A DNA stretch of 14,982 nt from an uncultured Clostridia bacterium (GCA_944382025.1 CALWMQ010000003.1:1-14982), one strand, 5' to 3'. Positions 7,673 through 14,690 are shown, counted from the stretch's first letter. Notes: generated by a model from the sequence alone, not told the origin. Numbers and translations: made by a program.

Positions 7673-8524
7673 ATGAAAACGCCTATGCTTATACGGATCA
7701 TGGCCCGTGGGATGGCAGGTTTGACGGTGGCGGGGATTCTCCTGGTGAGCGTCACAGGGTGCGGCGATACCGGAGGAAGGCCTTCCAGTACGGATACCGT
7801 CAGTGAAACAGTGCAGCCTGAAACCACAGCGGCGGATAAATTGGAGGTGGCCTATGCAGGCGGGGAAGGGGCTGCCGGTGAAGCACCGGCCTCCAAATCT
7901 GTGAAGCCGGGGGAAGAGATTATGCTGCCGGAGTGCCCCTTCCAAAAAGAGGGCGCTCAGTTCGCAGGATGGACGGATGGGAGCAATACATATCAACCCG
8001 CTGATTTCTATAAGGTTGAGAAAGATGTCACCTTTACGGCCGTGTGGGAAGAGACTCCTTCTAAACTGGTATTGGGAAATATGGACTCCATGGATGGGGG
8101 CTGGGAAGGGTTCCCGGAATGCCGGGTGGTAACCCAAGGCGCCCGAGAAGGGACTGGTTATCTGGAGGTCACCTTTAACAGCGATATTGTATTCCGTACC
8201 GAAACCATCTCTTATAATTTAGCTCCATATATGGAGACCGGCGTCCTGCATGTGTCGGTATATGTAAAAGACCACTCCGTGATTACGGGGGGCCAAATCG
8301 AGCTGACCAGCAGCGGGGTTGCCGATTCACAAGAACTGAGCGTAGGTGAGTTCGGGAGCGGGATCCTCCTTGCCAGCGGATGGAATGACCTGGAAATCCC
8401 TCTGTCCAGTTTCAAGGAAGTAGGGGGTGCGCCGGCACTGGAAGCCATGAATTATGTACGGGTATATTTTCTGGTCAGCGGTGAGGCCACGATAGGTGTT
8501 GACGATATGTATATTACCCTTTAA
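7673..8524 (+). CDS. Lipoprotein with InlB-type repeat and one copy of the shared domain
   Basis: Membrane-anchored extracellular protein of 283 residues. The signal peptide ends in lipobox VTGC (lipidated Cys30), followed by a Ser/Thr-rich spacer (about 31-55). Residues 56-126 match the InlB B-repeat/Listeria-Bacteroides repeat pattern (KPGEEIMLPECPF, then GAQFAGWTDG, Y-PADFYKVEKDVTFTAVW), a small beta-grasp-like module found in many Bacillota surface proteins. Residues 131-283 are a diverged copy of the domain in the preceding gene: VLHVSVYVKD, GGQIELTSSG, SGWNDLEIPLSSF, MNYVRVYF and IGVDDMYITL. There are no catalytic motifs. The start is set by GGAGGTG 8 nt before the ATG. It lies 65 nt after the sortase-type protein, probably in the same transcript. 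The role is inferred to be glycan capture near the membrane. Confidence 0.8.
   Translation: MKTPMLIRIMARGMAGLTVAGILLVSVTGCGDTGGRPSSTDTVSETVQPETTAADKLEVAYAGGEGAAGEAPASKSVKPGEEIMLPECPFQKEGAQFAGWTDGSNTYQPADFYKVEKDVTFTAVWEETPSKLVLGNMDSMDGGWEGFPECRVVTQGAREGTGYLEVTFNSDIVFRTETISYNLAPYMETGVLHVSVYVKDHSVITGGQIELTSSGVADSQELSVGEFGSGILLASGWNDLEIPLSSFKEVGGAPALEAMNYVRVYFLVSGEATIGVDDMYITL
8063..8521 (+). other. Shared ~150-residue domain, copy 3
   Basis: C-terminal domain of the lipoprotein (residues 131-283). It matches the copies at 6474-6923 and 7026-7475 in the order of its blocks, and matches copy 4 (12042-12506) more closely in its first half: KL, Gly-Tyr/Ser-Leu, DIVF, GGQ-E-TSS, GWNDL. Confidence 0.7.
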
Positions 8525-8836
8525 TCTTGTAGCCTGTATTGGATCAGATGGCACGTAAGCCGCCCTGCTTTAGGTAGGGGACCAATTTACACGTTTAAGC
8601 GGTTGTTTGCCCAGTGGGCGGGATACGCGGCGCCTGAACGGTGGGATTTTCAGGACCTGTCTGTTCCCGCCCTTTTGCTTTACCCGATAGGTGTTCCTGA
8701 CAGCAGAGATACGGCGGGGGACAGGGCCTGACCCTGGCTGATAAGGGGGCGGGATGCAGGAAGGGGTACAACGGGAGAGAATCAAACGAGGTTTGCCAGC
8801 CTGGGGGGCCAGGCGGTAGGAGAGGAGGAGAGCCCG
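8525..8836. other. Intergenic region with hairpins and a G-rich leader
   Basis: 312 nt with no credible gene. It holds two overlapping hairpins at 8633-8671 (listed separately), a GCCC-AGT-GGGC mini-stem near 8609-8618, a CAGGG/CCCTG stem at 8722-8736, and a G-rich run at 8745-8775. No convincing sigma-A promoter was found, so the next two genes may depend on read-through from 6194 or on a promoter I do not recognise. Confidence 0.5.
8640..8677 (+). terminator. Possible weak terminator or attenuator
   Basis: GGTGGGA (8640-8646) pairs with TCCCGCC (8665-8671), with one G-U pair, followed by CTTTTGCTTT. The left arm lies inside the loop of an alternative perfect 6-bp hairpin (CCTGAA 8633-8638 with TTCAGG 8649-8654), so the two folds exclude each other. 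The stem is short and the T-run interrupted, so termination is probably partial at best. Confidence 0.4.
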
Positions 8837-9772
8837 ATGGATAACGAACAATTGCTCCGGCGCCTGCGCCGTCCTGGCGGACAGGTGGATGTTGTGCTGG
8901 ATACAGATACCTACAATGAGGTGGACGACCAATACGCCTTGGCGTATCTGCTCCGGTCAGAGGACCGGCTGCGGGTTCAGGCGGTTTACGCAGCGCCTTT
9001 TTCCAGGTGCGGGGGGCTTTTTGCGTCGATCAGGGCGGAGACACCCGCTGAGGGAATGGAACAAAGCTATAAGGAAATTCTGCATATTCTTCGTCTTTGC
9101 GGCCATGAGGAGCTAGCGGAGCGGGTGTACAGAGGGGGGACGATGTATCTTCCGGATGAGTCCACGCCGGTGGACAGTCCGGCTGCCCGGGATTTGGTTT
9201 CCCGGGCGCTGGCGCATACACCGGATCAGCCGCTGTATGTGATAGCGATTGCCGCCATTACCAATGTGGCATCGGCCCTGTTGATGGAGCCTGCTATTCG
9301 GGACCGGATGGTGGTGGTATGGCTGGGCGGTCATGCACATGACTGGCCGGATACCTGTGAATTCAACCTGTTTCAGGATGTGGCGGCCGCCCGGGTAGTT
9401 TTTAGCAGTGGTGTGGCTTTGGTACAGCTGCCTTGTATGGGGGTGGTATCGGCTTTTTCCACAACGGCCCCTGAACTGGAATACTGGCTGAAGGGAAAAA
9501 ATCCCCTGTGTGACTATCTGGTAGACTTAACGGTACAGGATAGTATACGGAATATAGGGGAAGGGTGTTGGAGCCGTCCGATTTGGGACGTGACCGCCGT
9601 AGCCTGGCTGTTGGGAGATATGGTATGGGACAGGACGGTACCCAGTCCTATTCCCCAATATGACGGCCATTACAGCTTTGACGGCACCAGGCATTTTATA
9701 AAATATGTGTACCATATCCAGAGGGATGCCCTTTTCCGGGATCTGTTTGCCAAGCTGGCCCGGAACACTTAG
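8837..9772 (+). CDS. Nucleoside hydrolase family protein (IUNH superfamily)
   Basis: Predicted Ca2+-dependent N-ribohydrolase-type enzyme of 311 residues, family length, with no signal peptide, so probably cytoplasmic. The metal/ribose motif near the N-terminus reads LDTDTYNEVDDQYAL (D22, D24, D30, D31). Classical members have DxDPGxDD, so this subfamily has two extra residues between the acidic pairs. Other family features are GGHAHDW (154-160), EFNLFQDVAAA (N167 region) and WDVTAVAW (D251), the late aspartate that completes the calcium site. The known reaction of the family is hydrolysis of the ribose-base N-glycosidic bond, but several members in sugar clusters act on other or unknown substrates. 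The ribosome site AGGAGG is 8 nt before the ATG. The gene ends 22 nt before the GH5-like gene, so the two are co-transcribed. Why it sits among surface glycan proteins is unclear. Confidence 0.82.
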   Translation: MDNEQLLRRLRRPGGQVDVVLDTDTYNEVDDQYALAYLLRSEDRLRVQAVYAAPFSRCGGLFASIRAETPAEGMEQSYKEILHILRLCGHEELAERVYRGGTMYLPDESTPVDSPAARDLVSRALAHTPDQPLYVIAIAAITNVASALLMEPAIRDRMVVVWLGGHAHDWPDTCEFNLFQDVAAARVVFSSGVALVQLPCMGVVSAFSTTAPELEYWLKGKNPLCDYLVDLTVQDSIRNIGEGCWSRPIWDVTAVAWLLGDMVWDRTVPSPIPQYDGHYSFDGTRHFIKYVYHIQRDALFRDLFAKLARNT

Positions 9773-9794
9773 ATAGGGAAAGGAAGGAAGCGGT

Positions 9795-12700
9795 ATGCGG
9801 CGGAAAGACGGGGTATGCAGGAAGTTAGCGCTGGGATGGGGGCTTGGAGCCCTGCTGGCTGGTATGATAGGGGTAACGGGCTGTGCGGGAAGCGGGGAAT
9901 ATATGGAGGCCTGGGCGTTCAATGATGGCGGTACGGGTGAAACTGTGGCAGCCGCGTTTAAAGGAGGTACGCCGGGGGTTCAACAGTGGGGAGTATGGCT
10001 GAACAGCGCCACATTTGGAAAGGTATTGGACTTTTCCGCTGAAGGCTCCCACTTTGTGGCCAGGAACGCCAAAGCGAATTTCACCAAAGATTTTACGATT
10101 TCGGCTTTTGTTCTGGCTCCGCCTCGGGAGCAGGAAGATCGGATGATCCTTTGTCAGGGAGAAGAGGAATCGGTACGCCTGTACCTGAAGGCGGAGGAGG
10201 ATTTTGCGCTGACCCTGGAGATGGAGGGTGTAACCGGCCTGGAAAGCAGCGGCGTAGGGCTGGCGGACGGGAAATGGCATCACATCCTGGTATCCAGGTC
10301 AGAAAACACCGTGACCTATTGGATAGACGGCCAGCAGGTCAAGGCCATGGAGGCGGAAGGCTCGGTATCCAAGCCCGCGGCCAACGATATCTATATTGGG
10401 GCTGATCATAAAGGCAAACGGGGACTGGATGGGTCAGTTGCTGAGGTGCGCCTTATCAAAGGCGCTAAAAGCCCTGCCGAAGCGACACAAACGGTTATTG
10501 ACCCTTCCGACAATGAAGCCAAACGTCCGCGGTTGGATTTAAAAAAAGGGGTGGTTATTGACCGGCCCCAGTATTCGGAAACCCTGATCCCCCAGAGCTA
10601 TACGGAGAAAAGTGATATTCAGAACTGCATCAGCATGGGCTTTGACCATGTGAAGCTGCAGCTTGTCCCCGAGTGGATGATGGATGAAGAGGGAAACCTG
10701 ATCGGGGAAAATATGGAATATATCACGGAAGTTATTCAGATGGTTATGGACCTGGATTACAGGGCAATCCTTTGTGTATCCCCCTGCGCCAGCGGTGTAG
10801 ACTACAATTTCAAGACACGGTATTTGGGGGATTTGGATGCGTTTGAGAGGCTGGTGAAGTGGTATGGCCAGCTGGCGGAATATATCCAGCGGCAGGGGTG
10901 GTCCGCCGACCATCTGGCGATCCAGCTGATGACCGAACCGTATGACAATTCCAGCCAGGTGAGCTGGTCGTGGATGTCTGACAGGATGTGGGGAGCGGTA
11001 CGCAATGTCCTGTCGGATCATACGATTATTACCAGCGCGGATAAATCGGGGAATCTGGAGCATGTGAAAAAAATGTCTCCCGCCACGGATAGCAATTTGA
11101 TCTATTCCTTTACCACCTACGAGCCTTATGCGGTAGGATGGTCCTCGGGGTACACCTCGCAGGTGGGAAATGAAACCTTTTGGAATTATATTGGCGACAT
11201 CCCTTATCCCATAGAGGAAGGGGTGGATTACACGGCTGAAATCGAAAAGGCGCTGGAATCTGTTCCGGAACGCTATCAGTTCCAGGCCCGGAGCGCTTTG
11301 ACGGATTATGTCAGAGGGGCGAATGACGGAGGCAGCGCCGCATGGAAAAATTTCTATGATTCCCTGTATAACAGGGAATGGCATATGCTGCGGGCGAAAA
11401 GCCTGGATGACTGGCGGCAGCAATATGGCGGGAATATCCATATTATGGTGGTAGAATTCGGGTGCTACGACACCCAGTATTCCACTGTGCGTTTCGGCTC
11501 TGCCGGCTCGGGGATAACCGATGAGAAACGTCTGGAATTCATTAAGGACCTGAGGGATTCCTTTGAGGCTTACGATATTGGGTGGTGTTATTGGAGTTAT
11601 AATGAAGGGTTTACTGTATTTGACACGGCCTATCATACCGATTATGTAGGAGGAAGCCCTTCTGAGGCGCAGGCGGTCGTACTGGCGGATTACAAACTGC
11701 TGACATATTCTCTGGGGCTGACGCCCAGGATGCCGGAAACGCTGCCGGAGAGCTTGTGGGACGCGGCGGGAGCCTGGAGCCTAGAAGAAGAGGCGGATGG
11801 GGTGTATAAAGCAGTGATGTCCGCATGGCCCCAGGCGGAAAGCCAAGGGATTTCCCATATTCAGGATGATCGGTTGGGCATGGCGGCATTTTTTGACGGA
11901 GGAAGCTTTGGTATCATTGACAATCCTGGATTTCGGTTATATAACGATTTCACGTTGTCGGCCTGGGTGAAAACCAGCGGTCCGGGCACCATTTTGTCCT
12001 ATGGGGACGAGTTTCTCCGCCAAAGCGACGGGGTATACGGAAAACTGATGATCCAGGATTTTGATTCCTATCATCAGATATGGGGAAGCAATATCCGTCC
12101 GGATACGGATGCTCCGGCTCAGGGGACAGGAAGCCTGCTGGGGGTTTCGGAAGAAGGCGGCGGAGACATTGTCTTTACCTGGCACCTGCCCAGATTAAAC
12201 TTAAGCGAGTACCTGAAAAAAGAAGGAAGCGGCGCGTTCCATTTATCCTTATATGTTGGGGATCCATCCAAAATCAGAGGGGGCCAGCTGGAATTCACCA
12301 GCAGCCAGGGGCCGGATGATACCAAAGAATTTTCGTGGGATCTGGGAAAGGTGAATCTGAAAAGAGGTTGGAACGATTTGGTGCTGAAAGCAGAAGACCT
12401 GCTAAACAGCACAGCAGATCCCACCGAATTGATTTGTGCCCGTTTGTATATTCATACCAGTGATAAAGTAGCGGTTAAAATAGATGACATCTATGCCTTT
12501 TTTGAGAGTCCTACTTCCGTGGCCGAAGGATGGAGCTTAGAAGTGGACGCTGGTGGAGTCCTGAACTTCCAAGCGACGGGATTGGAAGGACTGACTGGCA
12601 GCGGCGTACGCGTGGCTGACGGAGCCTGGCACCATGTAATGGTCAGCTATCACAATGACCAGCTCATATATTATGTAGACGGGCAGGCAGAAAAAAGTGT

Positions 12701-12848
12701 GGCAGTGTCAGGGAAACTGCGGGCCACCTCTTCCGCGGACTTGGTTATCGGTGCCGGCAGCGATGGGGGAAATGGGCTAACCGGTTCCATTTCCCATGTG
12801 GCGGTATATACCGCGGCTAAAACGCCGGACCAGGTGTGGAAGGAATGA
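9795..12848 (+). CDS. Lipoprotein with LamG, GH5-like and interrupted LamG domains
   Basis: Surface-anchored multidomain protein of 1017 residues. The signal ends in lipobox VTGC (Cys30). A first LamG/concanavalin-like domain covers about 36-230 (DFTISAFV, then DGKWHHILVS and YWIDGQ). A GH5-type barrel covers about 250-640: the predicted acid/base is E381 (LMTEP), the conserved Tyr is in TYEPY (442), the nucleophile is E554 (MVVEFG), and WCYWSYNEGF lies at 597-606. A second LamG starts at about 690 (DFTLSAWVKT), is broken at about 741-910 by a copy of the domain shared with the two upstream surface proteins, and resumes at 911-1017 (DGAWHHVMVS, YYVDGQ). Several usual GH5 pocket residues look replaced (Asn before E381 is Thr; His before TYEP is Thr), so activity may be unusual or lost. 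By family it would cleave a beta-linked polysaccharide outside the cell. Ribosome site AAGGAAGG. Confidence 0.85.
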   Translation: MRRKDGVCRKLALGWGLGALLAGMIGVTGCAGSGEYMEAWAFNDGGTGETVAAAFKGGTPGVQQWGVWLNSATFGKVLDFSAEGSHFVARNAKANFTKDFTISAFVLAPPREQEDRMILCQGEEESVRLYLKAEEDFALTLEMEGVTGLESSGVGLADGKWHHILVSRSENTVTYWIDGQQVKAMEAEGSVSKPAANDIYIGADHKGKRGLDGSVAEVRLIKGAKSPAEATQTVIDPSDNEAKRPRLDLKKGVVIDRPQYSETLIPQSYTEKSDIQNCISMGFDHVKLQLVPEWMMDEEGNLIGENMEYITEVIQMVMDLDYRAILCVSPCASGVDYNFKTRYLGDLDAFERLVKWYGQLAEYIQRQGWSADHLAIQLMTEPYDNSSQVSWSWMSDRMWGAVRNVLSDHTIITSADKSGNLEHVKKMSPATDSNLIYSFTTYEPYAVGWSSGYTSQVGNETFWNYIGDIPYPIEEGVDYTAEIEKALESVPERYQFQARSALTDYVRGANDGGSAAWKNFYDSLYNREWHMLRAKSLDDWRQQYGGNIHIMVVEFGCYDTQYSTVRFGSAGSGITDEKRLEFIKDLRDSFEAYDIGWCYWSYNEGFTVFDTAYHTDYVGGSPSEAQAVVLADYKLLTYSLGLTPRMPETLPESLWDAAGAWSLEEEADGVYKAVMSAWPQAESQGISHIQDDRLGMAAFFDGGSFGIIDNPGFRLYNDFTLSAWVKTSGPGTILSYGDEFLRQSDGVYGKLMIQDFDSYHQIWGSNIRPDTDAPAQGTGSLLGVSEEGGGDIVFTWHLPRLNLSEYLKKEGSGAFHLSLYVGDPSKIRGGQLEFTSSQGPDDTKEFSWDLGKVNLKRGWNDLVLKAEDLLNSTADPTELICARLYIHTSDKVAVKIDDIYAFFESPTSVAEGWSLEVDAGGVLNFQATGLEGLTGSGVRVADGAWHHVMVSYHNDQLIYYVDGQAEKSVAVSGKLRATSSADLVIGAGSDGGNGLTGSISHVAVYTAAKTPDQVWKE
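12042..12506 (+). other. Shared ~150-residue domain, copy 4, nested in LamG
   Basis: Residues about 750-904 of the GH5-like lipoprotein. They carry the same blocks as the other copies: FHLSLYVGDPSKI, GGQLEFTSS, DD-KEFSWDL, GWNDLVLK, ARLYIH and KIDDIYAFF. The reading frame is continuous through both junctions. Confidence 0.75.
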
Positions 12849-12881
12849 ATTGATTCAAGAAGGGATTTCCAGCCAGTCATT

Positions 12882-12922
12882 TCCCTCCGTCAGAATGACC
12901 GGTTTCTGCCGGAGGGATTTTT
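12882..12922 (+). terminator. Strong Rho-independent terminator after the GH5-like gene
   Basis: TCCCTCCG (12882-12889) pairs with CGGAGGGA (12910-12917), and CAGAA (12891-12895) with TTCTG (12904-12908), separated by a single T/C mismatch. The loop is 8 nt and five T residues follow (12918-12922). It closes the surface-protein transcription unit 33 nt after the stop codon. Confidence 0.92.
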
Positions 12923-12979
12923 CTGGATAGCTGATTTTCAGCGGTATAGGGACAAACCCTGTTTTTCTCCGAAAACCAA

Positions 12980-13008
12980 TTGAAATATAATTACAAATAT
13001 TATATACT
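12980..13008 (+). promoter_or_regulatory. Sigma-A promoter for the AbiEi-like and LacI genes
   Basis: TTGAAA (12980-12985), a 17-nt AT-rich spacer and TATACT (13003-13008) form a good vegetative promoter. The expected start near 13015 gives a leader of only about 18 nt before the preferred ATG at 13033. Confidence 0.75.
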
Positions 13009-13009
13009 A

Positions 13010-13020
13010 TTAGTAACTAA
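13010..13020. promoter_or_regulatory. Inverted repeat over the transcription start, candidate operator
   Basis: TTAGTAACTAA is a perfect 5+1+5 inverted repeat directly after the -10 box and over the expected start. The neighbouring ACT-ATT-AGT (13006-13014) overlaps it as a second small inverted repeat. A protein bound here would block initiation; the winged-helix protein encoded immediately downstream is the obvious candidate (inference). Confidence 0.4.
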
Positions 13021-13021
13021 A

Positions 13022-13026
13022 TGAGG
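13022..13026 (+). promoter_or_regulatory. Ribosome binding site deciding the start of the AbiEi-like gene
   Basis: TGAGG lies 6 nt before the ATG at 13033. The earlier in-frame ATG at 13021 would overlap this site and would lie only about 6 nt from the expected transcript start with nothing upstream of it, so 13033 is preferred. Confidence 0.55.
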
Positions 13027-13032
13027 CTGAGT

Positions 13033-13629
13033 ATGGGGCGTCAGATATATTTAGAACAAGTTTTTAACAGGATACAGCAGGCGGAACCGGGAACACTATT
13101 TGTAGCTTCTGATTTTGCCGATATCGCCTCCCAGGAGGTAGTGAAAAATATTCTGTCACGATTGAACAAAGCCCAGCAGATCAGAAGAGTCATACGGGGA
13201 GTTTATGTGAAGCCCGTCTATAAGGCGGGATGTTATATCCCGCCTACCTGCGACAAAATAGCCCGCACTTTAGCCCGGCATTACGGCTGGACGATTGTGC
13301 CGTATGGCCAGACGGCGCTTTGGATGTTTGGGATGACGCAGCAGGAACCGGAAGTTTGGGAGTACGTCAGCAATGGTCCGTATAAGGAATATAAGCTGGA
13401 AAAGACCATCCGCTTTAAGAAAACCGCGAACCGTGATGTTTCGGCCATGTCCCAGAAGACTGCTTTGGTGATTCAGGTGCTAAAGGCATTGGGTAGGGAA
13501 CAGGTGGACGAGCCTATACGGCAGGTTATCCGAGACAAACTGACGCTAGGCCAGCGGGCAGCGTTGTTAGCGGAGGCCAGGCATACAACAGCATGGATCT
13601 ATGAGCTTATTCGTCAGATCTGCTACTGA
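13033..13629 (+). CDS. AbiEi-like/DUF6088 winged-helix protein (antitoxin family)
   Basis: Small protein of 198 residues resembling DUF6088 and the AbiEi antitoxin group. The N-terminal ~65 residues look like a winged helix: LFVASDFADIASQEVVKNIL and LNKAQQIRRVIRGVYVKPVY match the pattern in which helices are followed by a wing ending in G-Y-K. The C-terminal part (about 75-198) carries TIVPYGQTALWMFGMTQQEP, then a strand region ending in IRFKKTANRDVSAMSQKTALVIQVLKALG, typical of the family. AbiEi proteins neutralise the AbiEii nucleotidyltransferase toxin and repress their own promoter (known for the family). No such toxin gene is next to it: the following gene is a LacI regulator 47 nt downstream. 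It may be an orphan antitoxin, act with a distant toxin, or be recruited as a regulator. Confidence 0.72.
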   Translation: MGRQIYLEQVFNRIQQAEPGTLFVASDFADIASQEVVKNILSRLNKAQQIRRVIRGVYVKPVYKAGCYIPPTCDKIARTLARHYGWTIVPYGQTALWMFGMTQQEPEVWEYVSNGPYKEYKLEKTIRFKKTANRDVSAMSQKTALVIQVLKALGREQVDEPIRQVIRDKLTLGQRAALLAEARHTTAWIYELIRQICY

Positions 13630-13661
13630 GAAAGCGGAAATTGCCGACAGTTAACCGGAGA

Positions 13662-13670
13662 GAGAAGGTG
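13662..13670 (+). promoter_or_regulatory. Ribosome binding site deciding the LacI-family start
   Basis: GAGAAGGTG ends 6 nt before the ATG at 13677. The upstream in-frame TTG at 13641 has no such site and would add 12 residues before the conserved family start (PPTIKDIAEKS), so 13677 is chosen. Confidence 0.75.
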
Positions 13671-13676
13671 ATACAT

Positions 13677-14690
13677 ATGCCGCCGACGATCAAAGATATT
13701 GCGGAAAAGAGCCAGATATCGATTGCCACGGTGTCCAAATACTTAAACGGAAGACCGGTACGGCCATCCACCTCGGCTAAAATTGGAGAGGCGATCCGGG
13801 CCTTGAATTATCATGTCAACCAAACGGCTCGGAGCCTGAGGACTTCCCGATCCATGACCATAGGTATACTGGTGGATGACATCCGCAACAATTTTTTTGC
13901 CCATATGGTTTCGCTTCTGTCGGACGCTTTACAGCGGAAAGACTACAGCAGCATCATTTGCGAGATCAGTGAGGAGGAAGAGAGCCTGCGCAGGCAAATG
14001 GGATTCCTATTCAGCAAAAATGTAGACGGCATAGTAATCATATCCACGGTCATTCCTCAGCAGGCATTGAAGGAATTCAGCGAACAGTTCCGCAATATTG
14101 TGGTCATCGATTCTTCGCTGCGTGGAGTGAACTGTGATTTTGTATTGACGGATAATATTGCGGCTACCTATAACGCCACGGAGCAGTTTATTGTCAAAGG
14201 CCATCGCAAGATCGCTATTGTAACAGGAACCTCGGTGAACTTTTCTGCCCGGGAGCGGCTCAGCGGCTATAAACGGGCTTTAACCGATTACCAGATTCCC
14301 GTCAATCAGAATTGGATTATACAGGATTCCTACGATTATGAGGGAGGATACCGTGCGCTGAAAAAACTTTTGGAAATGCGTGCGGAAGGGGATATGCCTA
14401 CGGCGGTTCTGGTGACCTCCTATCGGATGACCACGGGATTTATTATTGGTGTCAATGAGGAAAATGTACGGATTCCAGATGATATTTCTCTGATTGGTTT
14501 TGACAATTATGATATTAACAAAGTATTTGTACCCCATTTGACCTGTGTGGCCCAGCCGGTAGAGCAGTTATCAGCTGCGGCGGTCAGTCTTTTGTTTGAT
14601 CGGATGGAAGGGAAAAATGAGGACAGTCAGATTGTGCGTATCCCGGCCCAGTTCCTGCCCGGGGATTCGGTCAAACGCTTGGACCGGTAA
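13677..14690 (+). CDS. LacI-family transcriptional regulator
   Basis: Sugar-responsive DNA-binding regulator of 337 residues, standard length. The helix-turn-helix is at 4-23 (TIKDIAEKSQISIATVSKYL). The hinge helix contains NQTARSLR with Leu54 at the position that intercalates into the central CpG of the operator in family members. From residue 60 (MTIGILVDDIRNNFFAHMV) a periplasmic-binding-protein-like sensor domain follows, with DGIVIIST, FVLTDN, KIAIVTG, SLIGFDNYDI and the C-terminal LTCVAQPVEQL and A-SLLFDRMEG typical of the family. It is probably co-transcribed with the AbiEi-like gene 47 nt upstream. It is the only classical regulator in the window and most likely represses the hydrolase, importer and surface genes until a sugar ligand binds. 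The ligand cannot be told from the sequence. Confidence 0.95.
   Translation: MPPTIKDIAEKSQISIATVSKYLNGRPVRPSTSAKIGEAIRALNYHVNQTARSLRTSRSMTIGILVDDIRNNFFAHMVSLLSDALQRKDYSSIICEISEEEESLRRQMGFLFSKNVDGIVIISTVIPQQALKEFSEQFRNIVVIDSSLRGVNCDFVLTDNIAATYNATEQFIVKGHRKIAIVTGTSVNFSARERLSGYKRALTDYQIPVNQNWIIQDSYDYEGGYRALKKLLEMRAEGDMPTAVLVTSYRMTTGFIIGVNEENVRIPDDISLIGFDNYDINKVFVPHLTCVAQPVEQLSAAAVSLLFDRMEGKNEDSQIVRIPAQFLPGDSVKRLDR

Noticed and set aside
8754..8819. 21-codon frame in the leader of the nucleoside-hydrolase gene
   Set aside because: Upstream Gs are part of a G-rich tract rather than a proper ribosome site; the peptide is Arg/Gly-rich with no repeated codon that would suggest attenuation.
10539..11636. 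365-residue open frame on the - strand
   Set aside because: Antisense to the GH5-like barrel with its conserved motifs; no motif or ribosome site of its own.
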